The notes beneath the pieces were generated by a model. It was given only the letters and a program-made list of their open reading frames with translations. It was not told the DNA's origin and did not search any database. Positions 12,901-27,024 of a DNA stretch of 64,000 nucleotides are shown here, one piece after another. The position numbers and the translations under genes were made by a program. Source of the DNA: Peromyscus leucopus (Eukaryota; Chordata; Mammalia; Rodentia; Cricetidae); assembly GCF_004664715.2 (NCBI RefSeq), contig NC_051082.1, positions 9,058,498 to 9,122,497 of the forward strand, in the 5' to 3' direction. Numbering within the stretch: the stretch's first letter is position 1; the number at the start of each line of letters is the position of its first letter.

Positions 12901-14501
12901 TTGGTCTTCCTGTTGGGAAGAAAGTGGGAGTTGATTTGAAAGCCTTTCCAAGACTTCCGCTGCTTGAGCAACGGGCTCCTGAATTAAAGGCCTTGCAGCG
13001 CCCCCTGCTGGCTAGTGGCTTCTGCCAATCTCTTCCTGTCAACAGGGAAAACAATGGTGGTGATTTCTTTGCTCCCAGGAACTAAAAGGCTGATGTGAGC
13101 TAGGGAGGAAAACCAGTCACATGAGTTGCGGTAACTGACAAGCTCAGCATCCTAGAGAGGGCAAGACCCTCTTGGGAGAGGAGGGGGCCGTCCCAAACCC
13201 TAGGAACACACAGTTAGGCCTCCCAAGTTCCCCACCACACCACAAACAGGCCGCCAGGCTTCAAGAAAAGCCTTCACACTCACCCCCACCCCCCATACAC
13301 ACAAGGACACGTGCCAGCTTAGCTATTTTTAATAACGGTGGCTATTCGCGGCACAAAGGGGCTCTTGGTTGTGCCAAAAGCATCCCTAAATAGCAAGTGC
13401 TCTTGATCTATTCAAGTGTGATTTACATGTGGGGAACGTGAGTCTCTCCCTCCTCTGAGACCAGTTGGCAAGGAGGAAAGAGCAATGTTTGGAGTTGGAG
13501 AAGGCTGTGAGCCTCCCCGTGTGGGTGCTGGGAACCAAAGCTAGGTCCTTAGCAAGCACAGCCGAGCCAGCTCTCCAGCCCCAAGAATTCGTTCTTTTTT
13601 TTTTTTTTAACACTTTTTAAAATAGATTTATTTATTTATTATGTATACAGTGTTCTGCCTGCATGTACCCCTGTAGGCCAGAAGAGGGCACCAGATCTCA
13701 TTCTAGATGGGTGTGAGCCACCATGTGATTGCTGGAAATGGAACTCAGGTCCTCTGGAAGAGCAGCCAGTGCTCTTAACCTCTGAACCATCTCTCCAGCC
13801 ATCTTTTGGGTTGTTTTGTTTTGTTTTGTTTTTAGTTTTATTTCATTTTGTGTGTGTGGATGTTTTGTCTGCATGAGTATCTGTGTACCATGGACACATA
13901 TACCCAGAAGAGAGAATCCTATTCCCTTGGAACTAGAGTTATGCGTGGTTGTGAACTGCCACATGAGTGCTGGGAATTAAACTTGGGGCCTCTGCAAGAG
14001 CTCTTAATCACAGAGCCATCTCTCCAGCCCCAAGAATTCATTCTTTTTTTTTTTTTTTTTTTTTTAATTTTCCAGACAGTTTCTCTGTGTAGTTTTAGTA
14101 CCCGCCCTGGATCTCGCTCTGTAGACCAGGCTGGGCTCGAACTCACGGAGAAGAACTCATTCTTGAAATACCTGGCTAATGTGGGCTTTCTGAACTGCAA
14201 ACACACAAACCCATGTGGGTAGATTCTTCCCAGAGCCCCACACTCTCACACACTGATGCATCTACGCAGGAGAGGCCCTGAGCCTCTACAATATGGACCT
14301 TGCTTGCAAAAGAGAGTAGAGGGCCAGCAGGAGGGCTCAGTGGGTAAAGGTGCTTGCTGCCAAGCCTGACAACCTGAGTTCAATTCCTGAGACCTACAGA
14401 TCAGAAGGAGAGAACCAAGTCCCTTAAACTATCCTCTGACCTCCACATGTGTGCCATGGCAAGCACATGCCACCACCACCACTACCACGTACGCGCGCGC
14501 G

Positions 14502-14542
<41 letters not shown>

Positions 14543-17500
14543 AGAGAGAGAGCATAGAATTCTATGAGAAATAAGAAATGGAACTTCATAAATCAGACAC
14601 ACCCTATGTGTGGCTACAATGAGGTACTGATCCCTAGGAGAACCCTGATGGGCACTAAGGACATGGCTAACAGCTAGTTAACCCTGGATGCCTGAAGTTC
14701 CTTCATTCAGCAAGGACTCTGAGCACATACTATGTGCTAGCCACTGTCATGGGAATAAAGCCACAGCCAAAATAGACAAATGTCCTGTGTCATAGTGTTC
14801 CTATCATCCTAGCATAGATCACCAGCCACAGAAAGAAGTAAATGCTACCATAATTGAGGAAAATGAGGCAAGAGTGGGAAGATACAGGAAACATACATCT
14901 CAGACAAAATAGTAGGTTGTAGCAGGTGTCAGAGCTTAAAGGATAAGATGGGACAGCATGGAAAACTGAGCTGGAAACACCAGTGAGGCCATGAGAGCTT
15001 GGGGACTGGCCCTAAGAACAGAGTTGAGACAGAGGTGAGCCATCACATGGGTGATGTCCCTGGTCCAGAACCTGTCTGTTGTCTCTGTGATGGAGAGCTG
15101 AGTAGAGAACTTGGAAAACTCTGAGATGAGTGCTGGGCATGTACCTTACCAGTCCAGAACCAGGGAACATGGAAGGAAGGGATCTGCCACCAACAGTGAC
15201 AGACCAGGGGCAAAGCAGGGACAGGGTGGTGGTCTTTGTCCCACGATTCCCCCTCATTCCCTGCAGCCGATCAACCATCTTCGTGCGTCTCCACACCAAT
15301 GGGAATCAGGAGCTGCAGTACCAGCCAGGGGACCACCTAGGTGTCTTCCCTGGCAACCACGAGGACCTCGTGAATGCACTCATTGAGCGCCTGGAGGATG
15401 CACCACCTGCCAATCACATGGTGAAGGTGGAGATGCTGGAGGAGAGGAACACCGCTCTGGGTGAGGGTCCCGGCTGCACCTGCCAGAAGGGCTGGGAGGG
15501 CCTCGGCCCCAAGTGGGCAGAGCAGCGGCCAGGGCTTAGTCGGCCTATCAGTGGGGGCTCCCTACCTCACTCCAGCTGATGGATGTCTCATCAGGAGCCT
15601 CCTTCCCTTCTTCACATCCTTCCTTCTCTTCCTCCCTCCCCTTCCTCCTTTTTTCTGTTCTTTCTCTCCCTCCCTCCTTCCCTTCTTCACATCCTTCCTT
15701 CTCTTCCTCCCCCCTTCCTCCTTTTTCCTGTTCTTTCTCTCCCTCCTTCCCTTCCTTTCCCCATTTTCTCTTCTTCTTCCTCCCTCCTCCCTTATTTTCC
15801 TTTTTTTCTATGTAGACCAGGCTGACTCCCAACTTCCCATCCCTCCTGCTTCAGCCTCCCAAGTGCTAGGACCACAGACCCAAACCACCACACCTGGCTT
15901 GAAGAACCTTCAAAGCCGATGATGGGTCTCCAAGCTTTACCCTCACCTCATAGATCGGGGTGGGCTCCAGACCCCGGTACAAGGAGTTGTGGTGGCCATA
16001 CCTGATAGCCCGTGACCCCATGACTGTCACCTTTACAGGGGGAGCTAATTAGAGGGTGAAAATGGTATGCCGTCCGTTAGAGCCTTCCTGCAAATCCTCT
16101 TGGAAAGAGCCACACTCCCCTTAATGAATCCAATCCCATGTGGCTCTCTGTGTTAGACCAGAATTTCCATCATGTCTTGAATTCACACTGAGGTAGGGGA
16201 TCATGTTTGGAAGGTACACAGAGGCAAACTAGTCCTCCCATCATGGAGGAAGGGTTCCAGGACCCCTAGAAGATACCAGAATCCATCCATGCCCAAGTCC
16301 CTTATAGAAAAGGTGTTGTGTTTACATAACATCTATGCACATTGTCATATTTACATACCACTTATGTGTGTCTTCCTGCATACTTTAAGCCCTCTCTAGA
16401 TGGCTTACCCAGGGTAATGTAAATGCTATATAAATGGTCGCTACACTATGGTGTCTAGGGATAATGACAAGGAAAAAGAGTCTGGACATTTCGGTACAGA
16501 TGAGATTGCTCTCTCTCTTCACTGCTTTCATTCCTCTGCCAAATGCACTGAATGCAGAAGCCATGGACATGGGGAGCCAGGGGTCCAGCGTAGTGAGAGC
16601 AAGGTGTGAGGCCAGAACACCTGCCTTCGCACCTGAAAGCTGTGTGGCCCTTAGACAGATTCCTTAACTTCTCTGTGCTTCCTTTTCCACACCTGGAGTG
16701 ATGAGTGTGGCGAGGATTCAGGGACCAGAGCCTCATTCCCGCTGTGCCTTCCCAGGTGTCATCAGTAACTGGAAGGATGAGCCTCGCCTCCCACCCTGCA
16801 CCATCTTCCAGGCCTTTAAGTACTACCTGGATATCACCACGCCGCCCACGCCCCTGCAGCTGCAGCAGTTCGCCTCCCTGGCCACCAGCGAGAAAGAGAA
16901 GCAGCAGCTGCTGGTCCTCAGCAAGGTGGGTCCTGGGTTTTGCAAAGCAATGCATACTGTGCTCTTCCAACTGTTCTCGGCAGATGGCAGTCTCGAGCGA
17001 GGGGGCGTGTCCTCATTTGCATACAGGCGCCATATTGGCTTGTCCCATCTGACTCTTCCTGCCTCTAAGGCCTGATAAGTCAAGGGTGACCCCCTCCCGA
17101 ACCTCAGCAGGCATGGCTCTAAATATCTCTTACCACCTTCCTTTGTGATTTTCGAGCTCCCGTCAGCACCATCTTAACCCATGCATGGAAGAAAAGGTAG
17201 CAGAGATCTCACAGTGGGTTTACAGACAGGGGTTCCGTTCTGGTGGTGGTAACAATGGTGCTTTCTGATGCAGAATAGCTACAAAAATATATATACTGCT
17301 AGAAAAGAGACCTCTGGTGATCAGATGAGCCCAAAAGCTTTACCACCCTTGCCTAGAAGGTGCCTACCCAAGCTGCTCTCTGGCCTTGCTCAGCAGGGCA
17401 CCTAAGGCTGGGGGTGTGGCTCAGTGGGTAGGGATCTTGCCTAGCACATAGGAAGACCTGGATTTAATCCCCAGTGCCACATAAACTAGGCTTGGTGGTG

Positions 17501-18092
17501 CATCCCTGTTATTTCAGCAGTTAGGATGTGGAGGCAGGAGGATCAGGAGTTCAAGGTCATCTTCAACTACATAGAGAACTCAGTGTCAGCCTGGAATGCA
17601 TGAGTCACTGTCTGAAAAAAAGGGGTGGGGCGAGATGGCTCAGTGTGTAAAGTCCCCTGCTGGCAACCTGAGTTCAATTCAATCCCTAGGGCCCACATGG
17701 TGGAGGAGAGCCTGCTCCTGAAAATTGTCCTTTGAACTCCACTTGTATGCATGTGTGCATATACACACACACACACACACACCACACACACACACATACA
17801 CACATACACAGTCACACACTGACTCTCACACACGAACACACACTCATACAGTCATACATACTGACTCACACACTCACATACACAGTCACACTCACAAACA
17901 CACATACCTGTGCACAAAAAAGAAAAGATGTAGGGTTTTAGATGGAGAGATGTCTCGTTGGTTTAGAGCACGGGCTTCTCTTTGCAGAGGACCAAGGTTT
18001 TATTCCTAGAACCCACACGGCAGCTCATAACTCCAGTTACAGTGGATCAGATGACCTCTTCTGACCTATGGGATCTCCAGGCACACTTACAG

Positions 18093-18129
<37 letters not shown>

Positions 18130-20362
18130 AGGAAAAACATTCAGATACATAAAATAAATCTAAAATTTAAAAGCTAATATAATTTAAAATAAAGTCACAG
18201 ACCTACTCAGGTGGAGCACCCAATCCAGTGTTTCCAGGAATTGGGGGTCTCCTTCCAAGGAAGCAAGCCCCGAGCTGAGGCCATTTCTTATGCTATCCAA
18301 GAAAGGGGACCGGGCGGTGAGTAGCAAGGGGGAGGCTCATTAGCAAGAGCGTATTATCGAGAAATGTGAAAATAAACACCAGAAGGCAGCGAGGACTCTG
18401 AAGTGGGGAGCTGGAGACAGATGGCCGTCATTGTGCATCCTAAGCTGAGCAGGATTTTAGAACTTTTAGAATATGTATAATGTAGACTCAAAACTTATGA
18501 TTAATGGTGGGTGGCGGGGGTGAGTATGACGAGGGAACAATTTACATAGTATCCTTTGAGAGAGAATTTCATATGAAGTCCATTTCTCCCGGAAAGCACA
18601 GTCTCCAAGACAAGTGAGCCGAATGTTATTATTATTGTTGTTGTTATTGTCAGAAATAACTGTGAGAGAGAAAATTGGGCCGGGAGGTAGTGGGGGGGGG
18701 GTGAGGGGGGGGGCTGGGAGGGAATGGTCAGGCTGCAAAACAAAGCTGGCCAAAGAGAAGGAGAAAAGGAGCGAGGTCGGGTAGAAGTATCCCGCTCGCA
18801 ATGTGGTTTCTGAACAATGCCCAAGGTCCTTGGGGGTTCCTAGAGCCAAAGTCATGGTTCCCTAGAAGGGGTCACCTTGACATGTATCATGAGCTTGAAC
18901 ATCCTGCAGGAATCCATGCCCAGCAGCAGCACAGCTGCCGGATGCCAGTTTCAGATAGCGGTCACTGGCAGGGGGACGTCAGTTTTAAGTGAATGCCCGT
19001 GTTTTGAACGTGAAACATGGGGCTGGAGAGTTTGTTCAGCTGTTCAGAGAACTTGCGGCTCTTTTGGAGGACCCAAGTTTGGTTCCCAGCACCCACATCA
19101 GGCAGCTTGCAGTTATATGTTAACTCCAGTTCCAGGAGATTTGGGCCTCTGGCTTCTGCTGGCGCCTGCACTCAAGTGCAATACTCACATGCAGACACAC
19201 ACACCTGTATATAATTAAAACCAATAAAAATAAATCTTTGAATGTGTGGTGTCCCCCCACAGGCTCCTCCTTGGCCCATCGCTGGTAGCACCGTTTGGAA
19301 AGGTCATGGAACTTTTAGTGGGCAGGGCCTCCCTAGAAGAAGTGAGTCATCAGGGGTGAGCCTTGGGGTCTTACACCCCAGCTCCATGTCCCTGTTCATT
19401 CTCTGCTTCCTTCCGGCTGCGTGTGTGCAGTAGGATGGCTGCCTCGTGTCCCTGCAGCCGCTTGTCCACCATGATTGGCTGTATCTCCTTGAATCGTAGA
19501 ATAAAACAAATCCGCCTTCCTTTAGGTTGCTTCTTGTCAGGGATTCAGACGCAGCAGTTAGAGAAGTGAGTAATGCAGCCTTGAGCAGCTGGAGGCTGAG
19601 CCAGTGAGGCTCAGTGTTGGAAACAGATACCTTTGAAAACACTGTGCTCCGGGCTGGAGAGACGGCTCAGCAGTTAAAGAACGTGCTGTCCTCGCAAAGA
19701 CTGGTTTAGTTCTCAGAGTCCACATCAGGTGGGCTACAACTGTCTGTGATTCCAGCTCCAGGGAACCTGACGCCCTCTTCCGGCCTCTGCGAGCACTCAC
19801 GTGCACACACACATACACGCGGACACACGCATACATGCATGCACACACACGTACACGCAGACACAGAGACACATACACCTAAGTAAGAAATCTAAAGTAA
19901 AGCTTTTAAAATGTAAAAACTATTCTTGCCTCACAGGCCACACAAACAGGTGGCGGTCAGGGATTGGTGTGCTGGCTAAAGGTTGCCTTTCCCGGCTCAG
20001 ACACAAAGCCAGAACTCTGTGTCTCCATAGCCGCATCTGTGAAATGGGATGATGGTAAACCACTGCTGCGGGGTGAGGGTTTATGGCCCCTAGAGTTCTC
20101 ACGTCAACATTAGACTTCCTCAGAGTTGGTGTGTCACTTAACAGGGGGAAGATATCAAGAGGTAGGGATTGGGCTGGGGGTGCAGCCTGATGGCTGGAAG
20201 CCACAGTGTCGTGCACAAGGCTCTGAATTCAACGACAAGGACTGGTACTATAGGAGGAGGCAGAGGGAGGAGGGAGGGAGGGAAAGAAGAAAGAAAGAGA
20301 GAGGCAGACAGACAGGGAGGGAGGGAGGGAAGGAAGGAAGGAAGGAGAGAGAGAGGGAGGGA

Positions 20363-20442
<80 letters not shown>

Positions 20443-23424
20443 CAGTTAGTTAGTTTTGTAAGGCTATTGAGGCAAGGACTCTGCCCTCATAGGCCAGACA
20501 GACATTTTTATAAAAAGAACCCAGGAAATCTGCTTCTCCCCTTCCGCCATGTGAGGACATGTAGGCACCACCAGGATCTACATGGTCACCAGGATCTACA
20601 CCAAAGTAGATTCTCCCCAGACACCCAATCTGCTGGCGCCCTAATCACAAGTCACCAGGATGTGAGTGATAGATTTCTACCGAGCCAATTAACCAGCCTT
20701 GGGTATTTCGGAATAGCTATGGCCATCTCTGTGACCAAATGCCCAATAATAATGGGCAGCAGCTTAAGGGAAGAAAGGTCACAGGGTGCAGCCATCAGGA
20801 CAGGGGAGGATGAGCCTCAGTCACACGAGGCAGCTGGTCCCATTGCATCTGCAGTCAGGGAAGAAGAGCGTCAACAGGAAGTGGACTGGGCTATAAAACC
20901 TGAAGGCCCGCCCCCAATGACTCACTTCCTCCAGCTAGGCTCCACCTCCTAAAGATTGGACAACCTCCCAAAACAGCACCACCAACTGAAAGCCAAGTGT
21001 CCAAACACGTTAGCCTCTGGGGAACCAGTTCACACGCAAACCACAACCCTAAGAGTCGATCCATTTCAAAGCCAGAGCTGCATAGCCCCACTGTAGGTAG
21101 TGAATATCGTCAGGACGGTTCACCTCTGCCTTGGCCTTCCTCCAGGCCCCGCCAGAAGTCTGGGACCCGGACTCAAGTTCCTCTCTGTCCTCTCTTGCCA
21201 CAGGGGCTGCAGGAATACGAGGAGTGGAAATGGGGTAAGAACCCCACTATGGTGGAGGTGCTGGAGGAGTTCCCGTCCATCCAGATGCCGGCCACACTTC
21301 TCCTCACCCAGCTCTCGCTGCTGCAGCCTCGTTACTATTCCATCAGCTCCTCTCCGGACATGTACCCCGACGAGGTGCACCTCACCGTGGCCATTGTCTC
21401 CTACCACACCCGAGGTGCGCATGCGGGAAAGTGCCAGCTGGGAGATCCTTGCGTCTGCGTTTCCCCCTCAAGGTGTCTGGAGGTCTCTCTCCCTGAACTG
21501 CCTGTGGAGCTGATCCCAAATTCTTACAGGACACTGCCAGCCCGAGTCCGGGGAATGGAGTGCGTCCCCATAGCTGAGCTACCCCTGAGTATGGTTAGAA
21601 GTAGGGAAGGTGTGTGTTTGGGAACGGCACCTAAGACAGGCCTCCCCGGGCACCCTGTCCACCCTGCCGGGCAGCACTTACCAGGGGCATCACGAAAGCC
21701 TGGCTGGTACTAAATAACACAAGCCTCACTGTGATGTTTTTCCCTTGTGATCAAGCCACTGAAATGCTCAGTGCCTAGAGGCTCTGAGACCTGGGTGAAC
21801 AAGCCATTCAGAGCACCTGACCCAGGCCCTCAAGTGGGCAGGATCTTAGTATTCGCCTCCAGACCTATCCAAACCCAGTGCCCGTGCACAAGGAAGCCTA
21901 CTCTGAGGGTGCCAGCTCCTCCTCCCTTTCAGAGGCAGGGGTCCAGATCTGGAACTCGGAAGCACTTGGCATTGAGCTGGGAGATACTTCCCTGGGGGTG
22001 AGGGGTGGGGCTGGGACTGGAAAAGGGAGACAGTGCATGACGTGATGAGATAGACCACCTGCTCCTTCTGTTAGATGGGGAAGGACCAATTCACCATGGC
22101 GTGTGCTCCTCCTGGCTCAACCGGATACAGGCTGATGATGTGGTCCCCTGCTTCGTGAGAGGGTGAGTGACAGATATCGGGGAGATGCATGGCCATCTCC
22201 TATCAGCGCGATGATGGTGTGCATTGGAGTGTATGAAGGACCAGCCTGAAGGGCTCTAGATAGAGGCAGGGGTAACGCCAATATCCTGCATCATTTCGAG
22301 TTGTTAGGGAGACAGGATCAAGGGACACACAGCCAGTGGGGTATCCGGGTAATAAATACTTATACAAGACCGTAAAAAGGTGGCCTCAACCTTCATGAGT
22401 TTTACAGACCTGTGGGCTTTCTATCCTTGAAGATGTAACAACCCAAAATGTCTTCAGACATCCTCAGATATCCCTGAGGTGGTAGGCAGAAGGCGAAAGA
22501 CACGCCAGGTTGATTTTATTTTTTTTAATTTTACCAGTGTGTGTGATGTGTGAGTGCAGGCACACACGTGGAGGTCACAGCACAACCTCAGTGAGTCAGT
22601 TCTCCCCTCCTACCTTTACATAGGATCCGGGGATCGAACTCAGATCGGCAGGCTTGCACAGCACGTGTTTTATCTGCTGAGCCATCTCAATGGCTCCTCA
22701 TTTATATTTTTCTTTCTGGTTTTCACTCCAGTTTCTCAGAGATTGGGGATGTATTAAACACCCCCATCAATAGAAGATTTCCCCATTTTAAGGATGGTCC
22801 TGAGCTGGGACCCTCACCTCATAAACAGCTGCTTCCTCAATGGAAACTCTGCTCCGACACTGGCTGGGCCCACCATGCTTTTCTCCTGTGGAGGGTAGAA
22901 TGTTGGTGGTATGGACCGCCTACTGTCCACATCAGAGTCTCATAGAGTTGGTCCTAAAACAAGAGTCCTAAGCCCAGCCTAACCACATAGCCTGGGAACA
23001 TACATGTTAGCATCCCCAGGTAGCTCATTTGGGCCCCAATGTCTGTGACTCCGCTGATTAAAGACCTCACGGGTGACTAAAGACTGGTTCTTAAGAAATC
23101 AGGACATGGGGCAGTGTGGCTCAGTGGGTAAGGTGCCTGTTTGACAGGTGTACAGATCTGAACTCAAATCCTCAGCACCCACTTAAAAGCAAGGCAGGGT
23201 ACTCATGTCTGTAAGCCCAGCGCTGGCATCGGGAAGCAGATAGGTGGGTTAATGGAGCTTAGAGGCAGCTAGCCACTGAATCAGGGAGCTCCAGGTTCCG
23301 TGGGAAAACCTGGCTTGAAAAATAAAGTGGAAAATGATAGAAAGACATCTGATGTTGACTTCTGACCTCCACATGCACACACATGTACAGACAAACATAC
23401 ACACATGCATGTGCACACATACAC

Positions 23425-23471
<47 letters not shown>

Positions 23472-23688
23472 CAGATAAATAGATACAGGTAGATAGATAT
23501 ACTCACACACACAATTGAAATTTTTTTTTTTTTTTTTGGTTTTTCGAGACAGGGTTTCTCTGTGTAGCTTTGCGCCTTTCCTGGAACTCACTTGGTAGAC
23601 CAGGCTGGCCTCGAACTCACAGAGATCCGCCTGCCTCTGCCTCCCGAGTGCTGGGATTAAAGGCGTGTGCCACCACCGCCCGGCTTAA

Positions 23689-23724
<36 letters not shown>

Positions 23725-26700
23725 TTTTTTTGTTTTTTTTTTTTGCACAATTGAAATTTTTTAAAGTTAAAATTCAAGCCAGGGTGATCTCCCACTCTGG
23801 AGACATTTGATGATGTCTAAAGTCATTTTTGATTGTCATGACTCTGGAGTTAGTTACTCCTGTTATCAAGTTGGTAGGAGCCCAGGGTGGCATTTGAACT
23901 CCCACAATGCATACAATAGTTCCCCCAACAAAAGGGTCCCCATTCCCAAAGCCAGAACACAGAGTAAGCCCAGGTTAGCTCAGGTTTATTGTTCGTGGGA
24001 CTTAGCCTGATGACAAGTGATGGGGGATGGAGAAAGAGCCAAACTCCAGCAAACTGACTTTTAAATTCCTCTAATCTGTGAATTCTCACTCGAAAAGGGA
24101 GCCCATGGTCTCACTAAAGAACAGTACATCTCTCTAAGATGGATGCCTGGGCTACCCTTGGCTACCCTGGGCTCCAACATGGAGCAGCGCACAGTGATGC
24201 TTCTCTCTTTTCTGTCCAGTGCCCCCAGCTTCCACCTGCCTCGAAACCCCCAGGTCCCTTGCATCCTGGTTGGCCCAGGCACTGGCATCGCGCCCTTCCG
24301 AAGCTTCTGGCAACAGCGACAATTTGACATCCAACACAAAGGTACATACAGTCCAGGGGCCACTGAGCTCTGACCCAGAGAAAGATGGGGGGCCCCTGCT
24401 TCACCTCACTGCCTGGGGAGGGGAGAGGAGGGGTTGCCATACCGATGTAGCCACAGGGTGCAGTTTGAGCAGCCCACTCAAACAGACCTGCTACATAGCC
24501 TGTTCCAGGGGCCTGAAATCTCATCCTCAGAGAGCATCTCCTTGACTTAAGAGTTGGTCCTAAAAGTCCAATATGCCACCAAGGATAGGCACGCATCCTT
24601 CCCGAATGGATTTGTGCATGTGACTGCCCCGTGAACCATCACAAGGACAGGCCTTGCTGTGTGAGATAAAGTTCAGGTCTGGAAAAAGGAGAGAAAAGAT
24701 CCCCAGTTGCAGACTTGTCAAATAAGGAGTCTAGTAGTATCAGAGAGAAGGACAGCGCAAATTCACATTTAAAACCTAGACTGGCTGTGTTAGACCAGGA
24801 CTCAGAGGCCAGTCTGGTCTACATAGTTCTGGGCCAGGGAATATTAATAAAAAGAAAGAAGGAAGGGAGGGAGGGAGGGAGGCAGGGAAGGAGAGAGAGA
24901 AAGAGAAAGAAAGTTCCACACACAGCTGTGTTTCCGACAGAACAGTGACCCCAGGAGGTGGTTGGTGGTATTACCATCAGCCCACACACGGGGTTCTGAA
25001 TCTGATTATCCAACTGCCCATCAAACAACTGAAGAAAAATATGGAGTCTGGAGTGAACATCTACAGACTCTTCCCCTTAAACAGTGCAGTATAACAGTTA
25101 TTTTAGAGTGTCTACATCGCACCCACTGTTATAAGTAGAGAGGTAACCGAAGGTGCAAAGGTAGATGTGTAGGAGTTCTAGAAAATGCTGTGCTAGTTTA
25201 CATGAGCTGGTGCAGCTGCAGATTTTCACACCGGGGGGTGGGGGGGTGGGGGGGGAGATCCCCTGGAATCACCCTTTCCCTTGCATCCTGGGAGATAGTC
25301 TGTGCTTCCATTTTCACATGGGGAAACTGAGGCTGTGAGAGAGAAATGACTTGCTCAGGGTCATACAGAACTAGGACTCGGAACCGGGCCATCAGGCTCC
25401 AGTCTGGACTCAGCATTTCCCAAGAGCAGGCTAGTAAGGAGTCAGGGCCGGGCATCTGGAAGGAGTGAGATCAGGAAAGGAATGCCCCCTGTTCCCCCAC
25501 AGGCTGTGCTCGTCTGTGTGCGTGGATGAAAATGTGTGGGTGCCCCCAAGTGTGTGAGCTCTCCTCTGCATGTTACACCTGAGATCCTGGCACCCCAGTT
25601 CCTGTAGTTCAACCGCTGCCCCTACTTGGGCATCAAAGCCATCTGTGATGTGAGGTCTTCCCACCCCCCAGGAATGAATCCCTGCCCCATGGTCCTGGTC
25701 TTCGGGTGCCGACAATCCAAAATAGATCATATCTACAGAGAAGAGACCCTGCAGGCCAAGAACAAGGGTGTCTTCAGGGAGCTGTATACCGCCTACTCCC
25801 GGGAACCTGACAGGCCAAAGGTAAACCAGCCCACACCTAGCCATACTCAGTGGGCATGCGTGGGATTGCTTGTGCATGTCAATGTGGTGATATTGTGTTC
25901 CCAAAAATATTGTGATAAACTTATCTGGGGCCAGAAGACAGAACAGCCACTAGATATAGAGGCTAGAAAATGGTGGCACTCACACCTTTAATCCTAGCCT
26001 TCTGGAGGCATGGATCTCTGTGAGTTCAAGGCCACACTGGAAATAGCCAGGCATGGTGACTCATGCCTTTAATCCCAGGAAGTGATGGCAGAAAGCAGAA
26101 AGGTATATAAGGTGTGAAGACCAGAAACTAGAAGCTTTTAGCCTGGTTAAGCTTTTAGGCTTTTGAGCAGCAGTTCAGCTGAGATCCATTCCGGATAAGG
26201 ACTCAGAGGCTTCCTGTCTGAGGAAACAAGACCAGCTGAGGGATTGGTGAAGTGAGGTGGCTGTGGCTTGTTCTGCTTCTCTGATCTTCCAGCATTCACC
26301 CCTACACCTTGCTCCAGGTTTATTTTTATTAATAAGACTCTTTAAGATTCCTGCTACACTAGCGAGCACCCCACCCCCACCCCAGCTCCCCAGAAGGTCC
26401 AGCAAACAAGCTTGAGCTGCCCGAGGTTGGAATCAGCTCGCTTGCACACCATGGTCTGGTCCCCTGTTGCACTTTCTGGTCCCTTGTCCCATTTCCCCGA
26501 GGTTACCTCACAAACTATCTTACAAACTACCCTACCCACAAGCCCCTGCATCACACTCTGCTTCCTCTGGGATTGGGGAACGGGAGCCTCTCACAGTGAC
26601 CCCCCCCCCCTTCATCATCCTCTTCTGTAGAAATATGTCCAGGACGTGCTGCAGGAGCAGCTAGCCGAGTCTGTCTACCGCGCCCTGAAGGAGCAAGGAG

Positions 26701-26981
26701 GCCACATTTACGTCTGTGGGGATGTCACCATGGCCGCCGATGTCCTCAAAGCCATCCAGCGCATCATGACCCAGCAGGGGAAGTTGTCAGAGGAGGATGC
26801 TGGTGTGTTCCTCAGCAGACTGAGGGTGAGTGACGGCTGGCAACCAGGGTCCAGGAGTTTCCCCTGTCACGCGATCGGTGCCCATAATTCAGGGAGCTCT
26901 TTCTGCCCTTTACGACTGGGGTTGTACCTAGCCACGGCTGAGAGGAGATGAAGAGCCAGGCATGCAGGCGCGCGCACGCAG

Positions 26982-27024
<43 letters not shown>

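Noticed and set aside
12660..13085. 141-codon + strand frame in a NOS1 intron
   Set aside because: Overlaps SINE-like sequence at its start and shows no domain. No splice or conservation argument supports it.
15130..15579. 149-codon frame extending a NOS1 exon on both sides
   Set aside because: Only 15267-15460 matches nNOS. The flanks are intron read-through, and the exon borders are set by splice sites and phase.
20467..20952. 161-codon + strand frame
   Set aside because: It lies in an intron over a dispersed rodent repeat. No recognisable domain or coding signature.
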